This document shows, in pieces, positions 1-11,912 of a stretch of 64,000 nucleotides of DNA. The position numbers were made by a program, and so were the translations under genes. Under the pieces are notes generated by a model. That model made no database searches. It worked only from the letters and a program-made list of their open reading frames with translations, and had not been told where the DNA came from. Source of the stretch: Terasakiella magnetica. Its GTDB lineage: Bacteria > Pseudomonadota > Alphaproteobacteria > Rhodospirillales > Magnetospirillaceae. The stretch spans positions 36,305 through 100,304 of the forward strand of contig CACVCF010000046.1 of NCBI GenBank assembly GCA_902729415.1, read 5' to 3'. Numbering within the stretch: the stretch's first letter is position 1; each line of letters starts with the position of its first letter.

Positions 1-1
1 C

Positions 2-577
2 GACTTCCTGCCGGTGATGATCGGCTGCGAGCAGGCCATGGTCTCGGGCTCCCTCTGTGAGCCCTGGTCGGCCCACAAGGCCTACCGCACCGGCATCATC
101 ATGGACGTGGTCCCGGCGCTGAAGGTTGACGGCAAGTTCGTCGCCAATCCGCTGGTGATCACCGACCGCTATCTCGACGAATACGGCCGCATCATTCACG
201 GCGAGTCCAAGACCGGCGCCGAGCTGGCCGCGGGCAAGGAGCTGCTGAAGAAGGGCACCATCGATCTGTCCCTGCTGGACGCCAAGGTCGAAGAGATCTG
301 CGCCAAGATCCTGGGCACCTTCCCGGATTGCTTCACCAAGACCATCCAGGAATTGCGCAAGCCCAAGCTGAACGCCTGGAACGCCAACAAGGAAAACAGC
401 CGCGACTGGCTGGGCCTCAACATGATGACCGAGGCCCGCACCGGCTTCCGCGCCTTCAACGAAGGCCCCAAGGATGACCGCGAGATCGATTTCGTGGCTC
501 TGCGTCAGGCGCTGGCCAAGGGCGCTCCGTGGACTCCCGAACTGATCGACTCCCTGATCCCGAAGAAGGCCGACTAA
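2..577 (+). CDS. oah: 6-oxocyclohex-1-ene-1-carbonyl-CoA hydrolase, C-terminal part (5' end outside window)
   Basis: The reading frame is open from base 2, so the gene begins upstream of the window; about 191 C-terminal residues are present. The family is a crotonase-fold ring-opening hydrolase that turns 6-oxocyclohex-1-ene-carbonyl-CoA into 3-hydroxypimelyl-CoA, the last step of the upper benzoyl-CoA pathway. Recognised from the segments GCEQAMVSGSLCEPWSAHKA and MDVVPALKVDGKFVANPL, which are typical of Oah/BamA proteins. Its stop is one base before the next ATG, and the following genes encode the two preceding pathway steps, so it is part of one operon. Strong call despite truncation. Confidence 0.9.
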   Translation, partial: DFLPVMIGCEQAMVSGSLCEPWSAHKAYRTGIIMDVVPALKVDGKFVANPLVITDRYLDEYGRIIHGESKTGAELAAGKELLKKGTIDLSLLDAKVEEICAKILGTFPDCFTKTIQELRKPKLNAWNANKENSRDWLGLNMMTEARTGFRAFNEGPKDDREIDFVALRQALAKGAPWTPELIDSLIPKKAD

Positions 578-578
578 A

Positions 579-1349
579 ATGGCGGAATCCGCTCTCAAGG
601 TCTGGAGCGACCGCGACGGCAAGCTGCTTCGGCTGCGGCTGTCCCGCCCCAAGGCCAACATCATCGACGCAGAGATGATCGCGGCGCTGCACAAGGCCCT
701 GACCGAAGGGGCCGCGGACCCGCACTTCCGTGCGGTTCTGATCGACCACGAAGGTCCGCATTTCAGCTTTGGCGCCTCGGTGCCCGAGCACATGCCGGAC
801 CAATGCGCCGCCATGCTGAAGGGCCTGCACGCCCTGGTTCTGACCATGGTCGAATACCCGGTTCCGATCCTGGTGTCGGTACGGGGGCAGTGCCTGGGCG
901 GCGGTCTCGAAGTCGCGGCGGCGGGACACATGATGTTTGTGTCTCCCGACGCCAAGCTGGGCCAGCCCGAGATCGTCCTGGGCGTGTTCGCCCCGGCGGC
1001 CTCGTGCCTGCTGCCCGAACGTCTGCCTCAGGCTGTTGCCGAGGATCTGCTTTATTCCGGCCGCTCCATCTCCGGTGAGGAGGCTGCTCGCTTTGGCTTG
1101 GCCAATGCGGTGGCGGAAGAGCCGGAAGCTGCCGCGCTTGCCTGGTTCGACGCCGGACCGGCCAAGCATTCCGCCTCTTCGTTGCGCTTCGCGGTCAAGG
1201 CCGCTCGTTTGGGTATGAACGAGCGGGTCAAGGCCAAGATCGCGCAGGTCGAAGACCTTTACCTCAACGGCCTGATGGCCAGCCGCGACGCCGTCGAGGG
1301 ACTCAACGCCTTCATCGCCAAGAGGGCGGCAATCTGGGAGGACCGCTAG
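579..1349 (+). CDS. dch: cyclohexa-1,5-diene-1-carbonyl-CoA hydratase
   Basis: 256-residue enoyl-CoA hydratase/isomerase-family protein. Dch adds water to cyclohexa-1,5-diene-1-carbonyl-CoA, the product of benzoyl-CoA reductase. The crotonase oxyanion-hole region is visible around residues 100-115 (VSVRGQCLGGGLEVAAAGH), and the N terminus LSRPKANIIDAEM is typical of Dch rather than of beta-oxidation hydratases. Position between oah and bcrC matches anaerobic benzoate clusters of the Thauera type. The start is one base after the oah stop and the stop one base before bcrC, so translation is probably coupled. Confidence 0.9.
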   Translation: MAESALKVWSDRDGKLLRLRLSRPKANIIDAEMIAALHKALTEGAADPHFRAVLIDHEGPHFSFGASVPEHMPDQCAAMLKGLHALVLTMVEYPVPILVSVRGQCLGGGLEVAAAGHMMFVSPDAKLGQPEIVLGVFAPAASCLLPERLPQAVAEDLLYSGRSISGEEAARFGLANAVAEEPEAAALAWFDAGPAKHSASSLRFAVKAARLGMNERVKAKIAQVEDLYLNGLMASRDAVEGLNAFIAKRAAIWEDR

Positions 1350-1350
1350 G

Positions 1351-2526
1351 ATGTCTGGAAAGAAGAAGTCGGTCGCCGATATCGTCTCCTATTGCCAGGA
1401 GATTTTCGACGACATCAATTTCGGTTATGCGCGTAAGTGGAAGGCTGCCAAGCCGGGCCGCAAGGTCGTGGGCTTCCTGCCGGTCTATGTCCCGCTCGAG
1501 CTGATCCATGCCGCCGGCTGCTTGCCGCTGGGCATCTTCGGCGGCGGCGACCAGATGGAAGTCATCCATGGTGACGCCTATTATCAGAGCTATATCTGCC
1601 GTATTCCGCGCTCGACCATCGAACTGGGCGTCACCAACCGCCTGGACGTTGCCGATGGCATGCTGTTCCCGTTCGTCTGCGACGTGATCCGCAATCTGTC
1701 GGGTATGTGGAAGATCATGTTCCCGAACGTGTGGACCAAGTTCTTCGACACCCCCCAGAACTTTGATGCCAACATTGGCGGCACCTACTACCAGCAGGAA
1801 TTGCTGGAGCTGAAGGAAGGCCTGGAGCAGCTGACCGGTCGTAAGATCAGCGATGCCGATATCCAGCGCTCGATCAAGATCTACAACGAGAACCGCAAGG
1901 TCGTGCGTGAGGTTTACGCCTTCCGCGCCAAGGAGCCGTGGAAGGCCCCGGCCTCCGAAGTGTATCTGATGATGCGCGCCGGTCTGCTGATCGATGTGGA
2001 AGAGCATACCCAGCTGATGAAGGATTATATGGCCGCCGCCAGTGCCGAAGACCGGCCCAAGCGCGACAACGTCCGTATCGCCATCTTCGGCTCGTTCTGC
2101 GAACAGCCGCCGCTCAATCTGATCAAGTCGATCGAGATGGCGGGCTGCTACGTGGTCGAGGACGACTACGCCCTGGTCAACCGCTTCCTCACTGTCGATG
2201 TCCCCACCTCCGGCGATCCGCTGGAAGCCCTGTCGACCACCTATCTGAAGCACTCGGTCGAGACGTCATGCAAGTACGTCCCGGTCGAAGAGGACAAGGG
2301 CAAGTTCCACATCGCCGCCGTCAAGGCGTGCGGAGCCGAGGGCGTGATCTACGCGACCCCCAGCTTCTGCGATCCGGCGCTGTTGGACCGTCCCATGGTG
2401 TGCGGCCGCCTGTCCGAGGCAGGCATCCCCTACATCTCGTTCAAGTACGCCGAGAACTCTGGCCAGATGCAGCCGATCCGCGAGCAGGCCGGTACCTTCG
2501 CTGATTCCATCAAGTTGTGGAGCTGA
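1351..2526 (+). CDS. bcrC: benzoyl-CoA reductase subunit C (gamma)
   Basis: 391 residues, about the size of Thauera BcrC. Member of the 2-hydroxyglutaryl-CoA dehydratase D-component superfamily; together with BcrB it forms the substrate-binding, [4Fe-4S]-carrying half of the class I, ATP-dependent benzoyl-CoA reductase. Cysteines sit at the expected places: AAGCLPLGIFGGG near residue 57, YICRIPRSTIELG and PFVCDVIRNLSG near residues 85-115, and a C-terminal TPSFCDPALLDRP. Cytoplasmic and oxygen-sensitive as a family property. First gene of a bcrC-B-A-D block. Confidence 0.95.
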   Translation: MSGKKKSVADIVSYCQEIFDDINFGYARKWKAAKPGRKVVGFLPVYVPLELIHAAGCLPLGIFGGGDQMEVIHGDAYYQSYICRIPRSTIELGVTNRLDVADGMLFPFVCDVIRNLSGMWKIMFPNVWTKFFDTPQNFDANIGGTYYQQELLELKEGLEQLTGRKISDADIQRSIKIYNENRKVVREVYAFRAKEPWKAPASEVYLMMRAGLLIDVEEHTQLMKDYMAAASAEDRPKRDNVRIAIFGSFCEQPPLNLIKSIEMAGCYVVEDDYALVNRFLTVDVPTSGDPLEALSTTYLKHSVETSCKYVPVEEDKGKFHIAAVKACGAEGVIYATPSFCDPALLDRPMVCGRLSEAGIPYISFKYAENSGQMQPIREQAGTFADSIKLWS

Positions 2527-2530
2527 CACC

Positions 2531-3826
2531 ATGAGCGCTGAAGCCGTCAAAGAAGCATCGATGGAGATGCAGAAGAAGATGATCGCGAAGAATTACGACG
2601 CGATCACCTCTAAGCACGAAACCGGCCGTAAGGTGGCGTCCACCTTCGTCCCCGGCAATCTGAACGAATTGTTGATGTGCTTTGATATCGTCAACAACCT
2701 GCCTGAAATCAACGCCATCCAGGCCGGCATGCGCAAGGCCTCGGGCGGCTATATCATGGAAGCCGAAAAGACCGGCCATTCCGAAGATGTCTGCACCTAT
2801 GTGAAGTGCGATATCGGCCAGATGTCCAAGGGCAACATCGCCCCCAACGGCAAGCCCTACCCCAACCCCGATGTGCTGATGCTCAGCTACACCGGCTGCT
2901 ACACCTTCATGAAGTGGTTCGAGCTGCTGCGCGAGCAGTACAAGTGCCCGACCCTGATGCTGCACGTCCCCTACGAAGGCGACGGCCACTCCACCAAGAA
3001 CATGCGCGACTACCTCGTCAAGCAGCTGAAGGAAGTGGTCATCCCCGGCCTGGAGCAGGTCTCGGGCGTGAAGTTCGACATCGACCGTCTGCGCCAGTAC
3101 CTGCGCAACTCGGCCAAGGCCGAAGATGATCTGGTGTGGTGCCTGGAGCAGGGCAAGAAGAAGCCCTCGCCCATCGACGCCTATTTCGGCGGCGTGTACT
3201 ACATCGGCCCGATCTTCACCGCCTTCCGCGGCACCGAGGATGCGGTGGGCTATTACGAGATGCTGCGCAAGGAAGTTCAGGGTCGCATCGAGAACCATCA
3301 GGGTCCGCTGACCCCCGAGGGCACCTACTTCAACGACCAGAAGTATCGTCTGGTCGTTGAAGGCCCGCCCAACTGGACCAACTTCCGCGAGTTCTGGAAG
3401 ATGTTCTATGACGAGGGCGCGGTCGTGGTCGCCAGCTCCTACACCAAGGTGGGCGGTCTCTACGATCAAGGCTTCCGCCATGATCCCGACAACCCCCTGG
3501 AGAGCCTGGCCGATTACTGCCTGGGCTGCTACACCAACCTGAACCTGCCGACCCGCGTCGACCTGCTGGCTAAGTATGTCGAGGAATACGAGGCCGACGG
3601 CCTGCTCATCAACTCGATCAAGAGCTGCAACAGCTTCTCTGCCGGTCAGCTGATGATCATGAAGGAAGTCGAGCGTCGTACCGGCAAGCCCGGCGCGTTC
3701 ATCGAAACCGATCTGGTCGATCCCCGCTACTTCTCTGCCGCCAACGTCAAGAACCGTCTGGAGAGCTATTTCCAGATGATCGAGCAGAAGCGTCGCGGTG
3801 GCGGCTCCAAGACCGTCGCTGCGTAA
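2531..3826 (+). CDS. bcrB: benzoyl-CoA reductase subunit B (beta)
   Basis: 431 residues, homologous in fold to BcrC and larger, as in Thauera. Cluster-ligand cysteines appear in SYTGCYTFMKWFELL, LADYCLGCYTNLN and NSIKSCNSFSAGQ. BcrB and BcrC bind benzoyl-CoA and the active-site cluster that reduces the aromatic ring to the 1,5-diene. It follows bcrC by four bases and precedes bcrA by fourteen. Nothing unusual; no frame disruption. Confidence 0.95.
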   Translation: MSAEAVKEASMEMQKKMIAKNYDAITSKHETGRKVASTFVPGNLNELLMCFDIVNNLPEINAIQAGMRKASGGYIMEAEKTGHSEDVCTYVKCDIGQMSKGNIAPNGKPYPNPDVLMLSYTGCYTFMKWFELLREQYKCPTLMLHVPYEGDGHSTKNMRDYLVKQLKEVVIPGLEQVSGVKFDIDRLRQYLRNSAKAEDDLVWCLEQGKKKPSPIDAYFGGVYYIGPIFTAFRGTEDAVGYYEMLRKEVQGRIENHQGPLTPEGTYFNDQKYRLVVEGPPNWTNFREFWKMFYDEGAVVVASSYTKVGGLYDQGFRHDPDNPLESLADYCLGCYTNLNLPTRVDLLAKYVEEYEADGLLINSIKSCNSFSAGQLMIMKEVERRTGKPGAFIETDLVDPRYFSAANVKNRLESYFQMIEQKRRGGGSKTVAA

Positions 3827-3840
3827 GGGAGGAATAGACA

Positions 3841-5133
3841 ATGCGTTGCTTTATCGGCATCGACCTGGGTTCGACCACCACCAAAGCCGTGGTGATGGAC
3901 GAGAATCTGCAGGTTATGGGGCGCGGCATCACCAATTCGCGCTCCAACTATGACACCGCCGCCAAGGTCTCCAAGCAGGAGGCCCTGATCGACACCCGCC
4001 TGACCCTGTTCCGCCGCGGCCTGGGCAGTGTTCCGGAAGTCACCGGCAAGATCGACGACATCTTGTTCGATCTCGAGCGGAACTTCCGTCACGTCCAGTT
4101 CCTGGAGCAGTTGGAAGATCTGGAACAGACCTGCATCACCAATATCAAGGGGCCGCGCTTCGCCGGCCGCGAGAAGGCGGTGATCGAGGCTCTGGAAGCC
4201 ACTTTCAAGCGTCTGCGCGACCACTCGGCGAGCCAGTTCGCTCCCGGCGTCAAGCGCAAGTCCGACTTCTTCCGCGATCTGGCCGGGTCCGACTTCATGC
4301 ATCTCGGCGAAGCCGTCTGCAAGGAAATGGGCCTGGGCTTCGACCTGATCCTCAATGTCTATGACAAGTCGATCATCGAAGTCGAAAACCGTCCGCCGTC
4401 GGGCGACATGGAAGGCAAGTTCATCCGCGCCCTGGAAAAGGGTTCGATGGCCAACAACCTGATCCTCAAGCCGGTTCAGGACGCCCTGGCCATCCCCCTG
4501 GAAGAGACCTACGTGGTCGGCACCGGCTATGGCCGCGTCCGCCTGCCCTTCCCCAAGGAGCACATCCGCTCCGAGATCCTGTGCCATGGCCTCGGCGCCC
4601 ACATGATGTATCCCGATACCCGCACGGTGCTCGACATCGGCGGCCAGGATACCAAGGGCATCCAGGTCGACCCCGTCGGCATCGTCGAGAACTTCCAGAT
4701 GAACGACCGCTGCGCTGCTGGCTGCGGCCGCTATCTGGGCTACATCGCCGATGAAATGAACATGGGTCTGCATGAGCTCGGTCCGCTGGCCATGAAGTCC
4801 AACAAGCAGGTTCGCATCAACTCGACCTGCACCGTGTTCGCGGGCGCCGAGTTGCGTGACCGTCTGGCTCTGGGCGAAAAGCGTGAAGACATCCTGGCCG
4901 GTCTGCACCGCGCCATCATCCTTCGCGCCATGTCGATCCTGTCCCGCGCCGGCGGCGTCAAGGACCAGTTCACCTTCACCGGTGGCGTCGCCAAGAACGA
5001 GGCGGCGGTGCGCGAGCTGCGCAAGCTGATCAAGGAAAATTACGGCGACGTGACCATCAACATCGACCCGGATTCGATCTACACCGGCGCTCTCGGCGGA
5101 GCTACCTTCGCCGTCCGCGCGGTCGTGAACTAG
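3841..5133 (+). CDS. bcrA: benzoyl-CoA reductase subunit A (alpha), ATPase
   Basis: 430-residue ASKHA-fold ATPase (BcrAD/BadFG family). With BcrD it couples ATP hydrolysis to electron transfer through a [4Fe-4S] cluster held between the two subunits. The phosphate-binding loop [16 protein letters not shown] is at residues 5-20, the second one [12 protein letters not shown] around residue 265, and the bridging-cluster cysteines in [13 protein letters not shown] and [12 protein letters not shown]. It carries a mid-protein insertion relative to BcrD, as usual for the alpha subunit. Ribosome binding site GGGAGGA eight bases upstream. Confidence 0.95.
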   Translation: MRCFIGIDLGSTTTKAVVMDENLQVMGRGITNSRSNYDTAAKVSKQEALIDTRLTLFRRGLGSVPEVTGKIDDILFDLERNFRHVQFLEQLEDLEQTCITNIKGPRFAGREKAVIEALEATFKRLRDHSASQFAPGVKRKSDFFRDLAGSDFMHLGEAVCKEMGLGFDLILNVYDKSIIEVENRPPSGDMEGKFIRALEKGSMANNLILKPVQDALAIPLEETYVVGTGYGRVRLPFPKEHIRSEILCHGLGAHMMYPDTRTVLDIGGQDTKGIQVDPVGIVENFQMNDRCAAGCGRYLGYIADEMNMGLHELGPLAMKSNKQVRINSTCTVFAGAELRDRLALGEKREDILAGLHRAIILRAMSILSRAGGVKDQFTFTGGVAKNEAAVRELRKLIKENYGDVTINIDPDSIYTGALGGATFAVRAVVN

Positions 5134-5154
5134 TCGGGAAGGGAGGATACCTTT

Positions 5155-5994
5155 ATGTCTGGACTTATCACTACCGGCGTCGATATCGGCTCGGGCTGCA
5201 TCAAGACCGTGGTGTTCAAGGTCGATGGCGACAAGGTCGAGTGGCTGGGCAAGGAAACGTCGCGCATTCGCAACCGCGACCCCTTCCAGCTCACCACCGA
5301 AGCCTATGACCACATGCTGAAGACCGCAGGCATCGACAAGGGTGACGTCGCCTATGTGGCGTCCACCGGCGATGCCGAGAATCTGAAGTTCGCCACCGGT
5401 CACTTCTACTCCATGACCACCCACGGCCGTGGCGGCCTGTACCTGAACCCGGAAGCCCGCGCTGTGCTGGATATCGGGGCCTTGAACGGCCGCGCCATCC
5501 GCATGGACGGCTCGGGCAAGGTGCTGTCCTACAAGATGACCAGCCAGTGCGCTTCCGGGTCGGGCCAGTTCCTCGAGAACATCGCCCGCTATCTCGGCAT
5601 CGCCCAGGACGAAATCGGTTCGCTGTCCATGAAGGCCGATGACCCCGAAAAGGTCTCGTCCATCTGCGCCGTGCTGGCCGAAACCGACGTCATCAACATG
5701 GTGTCGCGCGGCATCTCGGCTTCGAACATCCTCAAGGGCATTCACGTGTCCATGGCGGTGCGTCTGGCCAAGCTGCTGAAGTCCATCGGCGCCGTGGACG
5801 GTATCGTCCAGGTGACCGGCGGTCTGGCCCTGGACACCGGCCTGGTCGCGGCTCTCAACGAGGCTGCCGAACAGGAAAAGGTGAATCTGGTTGCCAAGAG
5901 CCACCCGGACTCGATATACGCCGGTGCTATTGGCGCCGCTTTGTGGGGTGCCTTCCGCCACGAAAAGCTCGCCCGTCTGGGTCAGGCGGCGTAG
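5155..5994 (+). CDS. bcrD: benzoyl-CoA reductase subunit D (delta), ATPase
   Basis: 279-residue ASKHA ATPase, partner of BcrA. Visible motifs: GVDIGSGCIKTVVFK at the N terminus, VLDIGALNGRAI in the middle, SQCASGSGQFLENIARYLGI and SSICAVLAETDVI carrying the cluster cysteines, and VTGGLALDTGLV near the C terminus. Preceded by the ribosome binding site GGGAGGA. An 84-base spacer with a strong hairpin separates it from the ferredoxin gene. Confidence 0.95.
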   Translation: MSGLITTGVDIGSGCIKTVVFKVDGDKVEWLGKETSRIRNRDPFQLTTEAYDHMLKTAGIDKGDVAYVASTGDAENLKFATGHFYSMTTHGRGGLYLNPEARAVLDIGALNGRAIRMDGSGKVLSYKMTSQCASGSGQFLENIARYLGIAQDEIGSLSMKADDPEKVSSICAVLAETDVINMVSRGISASNILKGIHVSMAVRLAKLLKSIGAVDGIVQVTGGLALDTGLVAALNEAAEQEKVNLVAKSHPDSIYAGAIGAALWGAFRHEKLARLGQAA

Positions 5995-6004
5995 TATGAA
6001 GCCT

Positions 6005-6040
6005 CCCCCGGCCACCCGCGAATAATGCGGGGGCCGGGGG
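6005..6040 (+). other. GC-rich intercistronic hairpin between bcrD and the ferredoxin gene
   Basis: CCCCCGGCC (6005-6013) and CCCGC (6015-6019) pair with GCGGG (6027-6031) and GGCCGGGGG (6032-6040), giving a 14-bp stem with one bulged A and a 7-base loop. No T-run follows, so it is more likely an mRNA-stabilising or processing element, or a partial attenuator, than a full terminator. Confidence 0.55.
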
Positions 6041-6078
6041 TGATTTCAGCGGGGTTGCGAGGAGAGGAGAGAACTTAA

Positions 6079-6318
6079 ATGTCCCTGAAGATTACTGACG
6101 ATTGCACCAGCTGTGACGCTTGCGTCTCCGTGTGCCCGAATAATGCCATTTCCGCCGGTGACGTGATCTATGTGATCAATCCGGGTTCCTGCACCGAGTG
6201 CGTCGGCGCTGAAGACAGCCCGCAGTGCCAGATGGTCTGCCCGGCGGACTGCATCGTCGTCGGCGACGTCGAGAGCAAGGACGTGCTCATGGCGCGCTAT
6301 CACTCGCTGCACGGCTGA
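6079..6318 (+). CDS. fdx: 2[4Fe-4S] ferredoxin, probable electron donor to benzoyl-CoA reductase
   Basis: 79-residue ferredoxin. First cluster motif CTSCDACVSVCP at residues 10-21. The second half, CTECVGAEDSPQCQMVCP followed by a further Cys, has the extra loop between the second and third Cys typical of Allochromatium-type ferredoxins. Ferredoxins of this kind donate low-potential electrons to class I benzoyl-CoA reductase. It is the last gene of the operon, directly before a strong terminator. Start supported by GGAGAGGAGA eight bases upstream. Confidence 0.9.
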   Translation: MSLKITDDCTSCDACVSVCPNNAISAGDVIYVINPGSCTECVGAEDSPQCQMVCPADCIVVGDVESKDVLMARYHSLHG

Positions 6319-6352
6319 GCCTAAAGCTCCAAGCCGCGGCTTGAGATATGAA

Positions 6353-6390
6353 CCCCCCGCCGGATCGCTCCGGCGGGGGGTTTTCTTTTT
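6353..6390 (+). terminator. Rho-independent terminator of the benzoyl-CoA reductase operon
   Basis: Perfect 12-bp stem CCCCCCGCCGGA / TCCGGCGGGGGG with a TCGC loop, followed by TTTTCTTTTT. It lies 34 bases after the ferredoxin stop. Confidence 0.95.
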
Positions 6391-6411
6391 ATGGCCTCGC
6401 CCAGACACGCC

Positions 6412-6450
6412 AAAATAAAAAAAGCCCCGGCCTCAAGGAGACCGGGGCTT
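6412..6450 (-). terminator. Rho-independent terminator of eno
   Basis: On the minus strand a 9-bp stem AAGCCCCGG / CCGGGGCTT with an 11-base loop is followed by a T-rich run (complement of 6412-6423). It starts 15 bases after the eno stop and faces the benzoyl-CoA operon terminator. Confidence 0.9.
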
Positions 6451-6465
6451 TCGGGACCGAATCCG

Positions 6466-7767
<1,302 letters not shown>

Positions 7768-8616
7768 TTAATCAAGACTGATGGGATAGCACTTGGCGGT
7801 GGCATCCAGCTTCATCAGCACATCGATGAGAGCGGGCATGTCGGCCAGCCGGATCATGTTGGGGCCATCGGACGGCGCATGGTCGGGATCGGGATGGGTC
7901 TCCACGAATACCCCCGCCACACCGATGGAGACGGCGGCACGGGCCAGAACCGGGGCAAAGCGGCGGTCGCCGCCGGAGGAATTGCCCTGCCCGCCTGGCG
8001 CCTGCACGGCGTGGGTGGCGTCCATGATCACCGGCCAGCCTGTCTGGGCCATGATGGGCAAGGCGCGCATGTCGGTGACCAGATTGTTATAGCCGAACGA
8101 GGCGCCGCGCTCGGTCAGCAGAATGCGGGAATTGCCGGTGCTCTCGATCTTGGCCGCCACATTGGCCATATCCCAAGGCGCCAGGAACTGGCCCTTCTTG
8201 ACGTTGATCACCGCACCCGAGCGGCCTGCGGCCACCAGCAGATCGGTCTGGCGGCACAAAAAGGCGGGGATCTGGAGCACATCCACCACCTTGGCGGTGA
8301 CGGCACATTGCTCCTCGGTATGGACGTCGCTGAGAACCGGCAGCTTCAAGGTGTCGCGGATCTCGGCGAAGATGGGGATCGCCTTGTCGAGGCCGATACC
8401 GCGCTTGCCCGCTAGGCTGGTGCGGTTGGCCTTGTCGAAGGAAGACTTATAGATCAGCTTGATCCCAGCCGCATCGGCCATTTCCTTCAGCGCCGAAGCG
8501 CATTCCAGGGCATGGGCGCGGCTTTCCATCTGGCACGGCCCGGCGATCAGCACCAGAGGCAGATCGTTGCCGAGAACCACATCGTCCGTGACCGCAACAT
8601 GGTGACGAGTGGTCAT
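7768..8616 (-). CDS. kdsA: 3-deoxy-8-phosphooctulonate synthase (KDO-8-phosphate synthase)
   Basis: 282 residues. Condenses arabinose 5-phosphate with phosphoenolpyruvate to give KDO-8-phosphate for the lipopolysaccharide inner core. The PEP/metal segment LIAGPCQMESR contains a Cys where metal-independent enzymes such as that of E. coli have Asn, so a metal-dependent (class II) enzyme is expected; this is inferred from family knowledge. Other typical segments are YKSSFDKANRTS and DATHAVQAPGG. It lies between pyrG and eno, the latter giving its substrate PEP. Confidence 0.95.
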   Translation of the reverse strand: MTTRHHVAVTDDVVLGNDLPLVLIAGPCQMESRAHALECASALKEMADAAGIKLIYKSSFDKANRTSLAGKRGIGLDKAIPIFAEIRDTLKLPVLSDVHTEEQCAVTAKVVDVLQIPAFLCRQTDLLVAAGRSGAVINVKKGQFLAPWDMANVAAKIESTGNSRILLTERGASFGYNNLVTDMRALPIMAQTGWPVIMDATHAVQAPGGQGNSSGGDRRFAPVLARAAVSIGVAGVFVETHPDPDHAPSDGPNMIRLADMPALIDVLMKLDATAKCYPISLD

Positions 8617-8626
8617 GGCAATCTCC

Positions 8627-10327
<1,701 letters not shown>

Positions 10328-10361
10328 TTAAATCGTCTGGTCCCCGCGGACCGAAAACCCC

Positions 10362-10700
10362 TTAGCGCGAAATCGGCGCGCTGGGTTCCGCAGGCGTCAC
10401 CGGCTCGGCCGGGGCCGCTATCGGAGCGGCTTCGGTGGCGGCCTTGTCGAAGACCGATCCGCCGCTGTTGCGGGAATTGGCCAGCAGCGCCAGAACCAAG
10501 CTGGTGAGAAAGAACGTCCCCGCCAGGATGGCCGTGGTCCGGGTCAGCAGATTGCCTGCCGTCCGGCTGCTCATCAGCCCGCCGCCACTGCCGCCACCAA
10601 TACCGAGTGCCCCGCCCTCGCTCCGCTGCAGCAGGATTACTCCCACCAGCGAAACGGCGAGCATCAGATGAATGACGAGAATGATGGGAAAGACGTCCAT
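10362..10700 (-). CDS. secG: protein-export membrane protein SecG
   Basis: 112 residues, small accessory subunit of the SecYEG translocon. Two membrane segments are visible (residues about 3-22 and 52-72), separated by a Gly/Ser-rich loop with the typical SecG phrase LLQRSEGGALGIGGG. The low-complexity Ala/Pro-rich C terminus is common in alphaproteobacterial SecG. It sits 109 bases upstream of pyrG. Confidence 0.9.
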   Translation of the reverse strand: MDVFPIILVIHLMLAVSLVGVILLQRSEGGALGIGGGSGGGLMSSRTAGNLLTRTTAILAGTFFLTSLVLALLANSRNSGGSVFDKAATEAAPIAAPAEPVTPAEPSAPISR

Positions 10701-10882
10701 TTGGCGGTCACCGAAAAATTGCCGCCCGAAAGCCGGTCCCTTTCGGAACCGTCCCCGAGCGCGGTAAAGACTGTTGGAGGGTTTTTAGACCCGGTGACGG
10801 TGGAAGGCTAGTACAAAGTTCCGTCCACCGCCCCTTATCCCCAGAATTACCGGCGAGCCCCCGATGAGGCTCGCCTTACTGC

Positions 10883-11031
10883 CCCTCATACGCCGGGCGC
10901 ATCCCTCCGGGATGCTGGGCTCCCGCGCCATCAGGCGCGCCGGCCACTCGCGCGTAGGCGCGAATTTCATATGTTTGTCGGCGAAGCCGACCGGCCGCAA
11001 CTCCGAGCCGATGACGATCGTCATCGGCTCG
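10883..11031. repeat. hairpin-mosaic intergenic repeat between tpiA and secG
   Basis: The 343-base gap from 10701 to 11043 has no convincing gene. Its tpiA-proximal half is a chain of inverted repeats: GCATCCC/GGGATGC (10899-10915), CGCGCC/GGCGCG (10924-10939), TCGCGC/GCGCGA (10948-10963), GTCGGC/GCCGAC (10977-10991) and a perfect 28-base palindrome (11004-11031) centred on GATC. The first 17 bases match the start of the gap at 21684 with one difference, so this is probably a dispersed REP-like element. The palindrome, 12 bases past the tpiA stop, may also end or protect the tpiA transcript. The secG-proximal half (10701-10882) shows nothing definite. Confidence 0.6.
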
Positions 11032-11043
11032 TCGGCATCACCC

Positions 11044-11802
11044 TCAGGCGCTCTGGGCGATGGCCCAGAAATCCGCCACCTTGAGGGCGGCGCCGCCGAT
11101 CAGACCGCCATCCACGTCGGGCAGGGCCAGCAGCTCTCGGGCATTGTCCGGCTTCATGGAGCCACCGTAGAGAATGCGGAGCCGGGCGGCGGGACCGGCA
11201 CCCAGAATGGCGGCCAGTTCGGCCCGGATGGCGGCGTGGACCTCCTGCGCCTGGGCGGGAGTGGCGACGCGGCCGGTGCCGATGGCCCAGACCGGCTCAT
11301 AGGCGATGACGGTATTTTCCGGGGTGGCGGCGTCGGGCAGCGAGCCGCGCAATTGTCTGCGGTTGACCTCAAGGGTCTGACCGGCATCGCGCTGGGCCAG
11401 GGTCTCGCCGATACAGACAATGGCCACCAGACCGGCGGCCTGGGCGGCGGTAGCCTTGGCCTTGACCACCGCGTCGGTCTCGGCATGATCGGTGCGGCGC
11501 TCGGAATGGCCGACGATGGCATAGCCGCAGCCCAGATCGGCCAGAGCGGCGGCAGAGGTATCGCCAGTATGGGCGCCGCTGGTCTTGGCGTGGCAATCCT
11601 GGCCGCCGACCGCCAGCTTGGAGCCCGCCACCGCGTCGGCCACCAGGGCCACCAGGGTGGTGGGGGGACAAACCAACATATCGCAGGCGGGCGCGGGACC
11701 GGCGGCCAGCACCTCGGCCACGCCCTTGGCCAGGGCCAGACCGTCGGCCTTAAGGCCGTTCATCTTCCAATTACCGGCGATCAGCTTGCGTCGAGTGGTC
11801 AT
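11044..11802 (-). CDS. tpiA: triosephosphate isomerase
   Basis: 252 residues from the ATG at 11802; the frame is open 14 codons further, but GGAGG sits at good distance before this ATG and the family starts just before AGNWKMNG. Interconverts dihydroxyacetone phosphate and glyceraldehyde 3-phosphate. Catalytic residues appear in AGNWKMNG (Lys), VGHSERR (His), [11 protein letters not shown] (Glu) and the phosphate-binding LYGGSM. It serves glycolysis and the Calvin cycle encoded elsewhere in the window. Confidence 0.97.
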   Translation of the reverse strand: MTTRRKLIAGNWKMNGLKADGLALAKGVAEVLAAGPAPACDMLVCPPTTLVALVADAVAGSKLAVGGQDCHAKTSGAHTGDTSAAALADLGCGYAIVGHSERRTDHAETDAVVKAKATAAQAAGLVAIVCIGETLAQRDAGQTLEVNRRQLRGSLPDAATPENTVIAYEPVWAIGTGRVATPAQAQEVHAAIRAELAAILGAGPAARLRILYGGSMKPDNARELLALPDVDGGLIGGAALKVADFWAIAQSA

Positions 11803-11842
11803 CTTGGATGCTCCTCCATCAATCCGCCGCTCATATACCACC

Positions 11843-11877
11843 AAAAAAGGTGGGGCGGAACCATCCCTGGCCCCACC
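11843..11877 (-). terminator. Rho-independent terminator of the dsrE-tusA-sqr-DUF1641 operon
   Basis: On the minus strand an 8-bp stem GGTGGGGC / GCCCCACC with a 13-base loop is followed directly by TTTTTT. It lies 35 bases after the DUF1641 gene stop and just before tpiA. Confidence 0.85.
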
Positions 11878-11912
11878 CCTTTTCTTCCACAGGCCTCAGA
11901 CGCCGGAGCGCC

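Noticed and set aside
3766..6015. 749-codon open frame on the minus strand
   Set aside because: Antisense to bcrA and bcrD, which are certain genes; composition is that of a shadow frame.
10785..11024. 79-codon open frame between secG and tpiA
   Set aside because: It runs through the hairpin repeat, so its translation reflects palindromes; no family resemblance.
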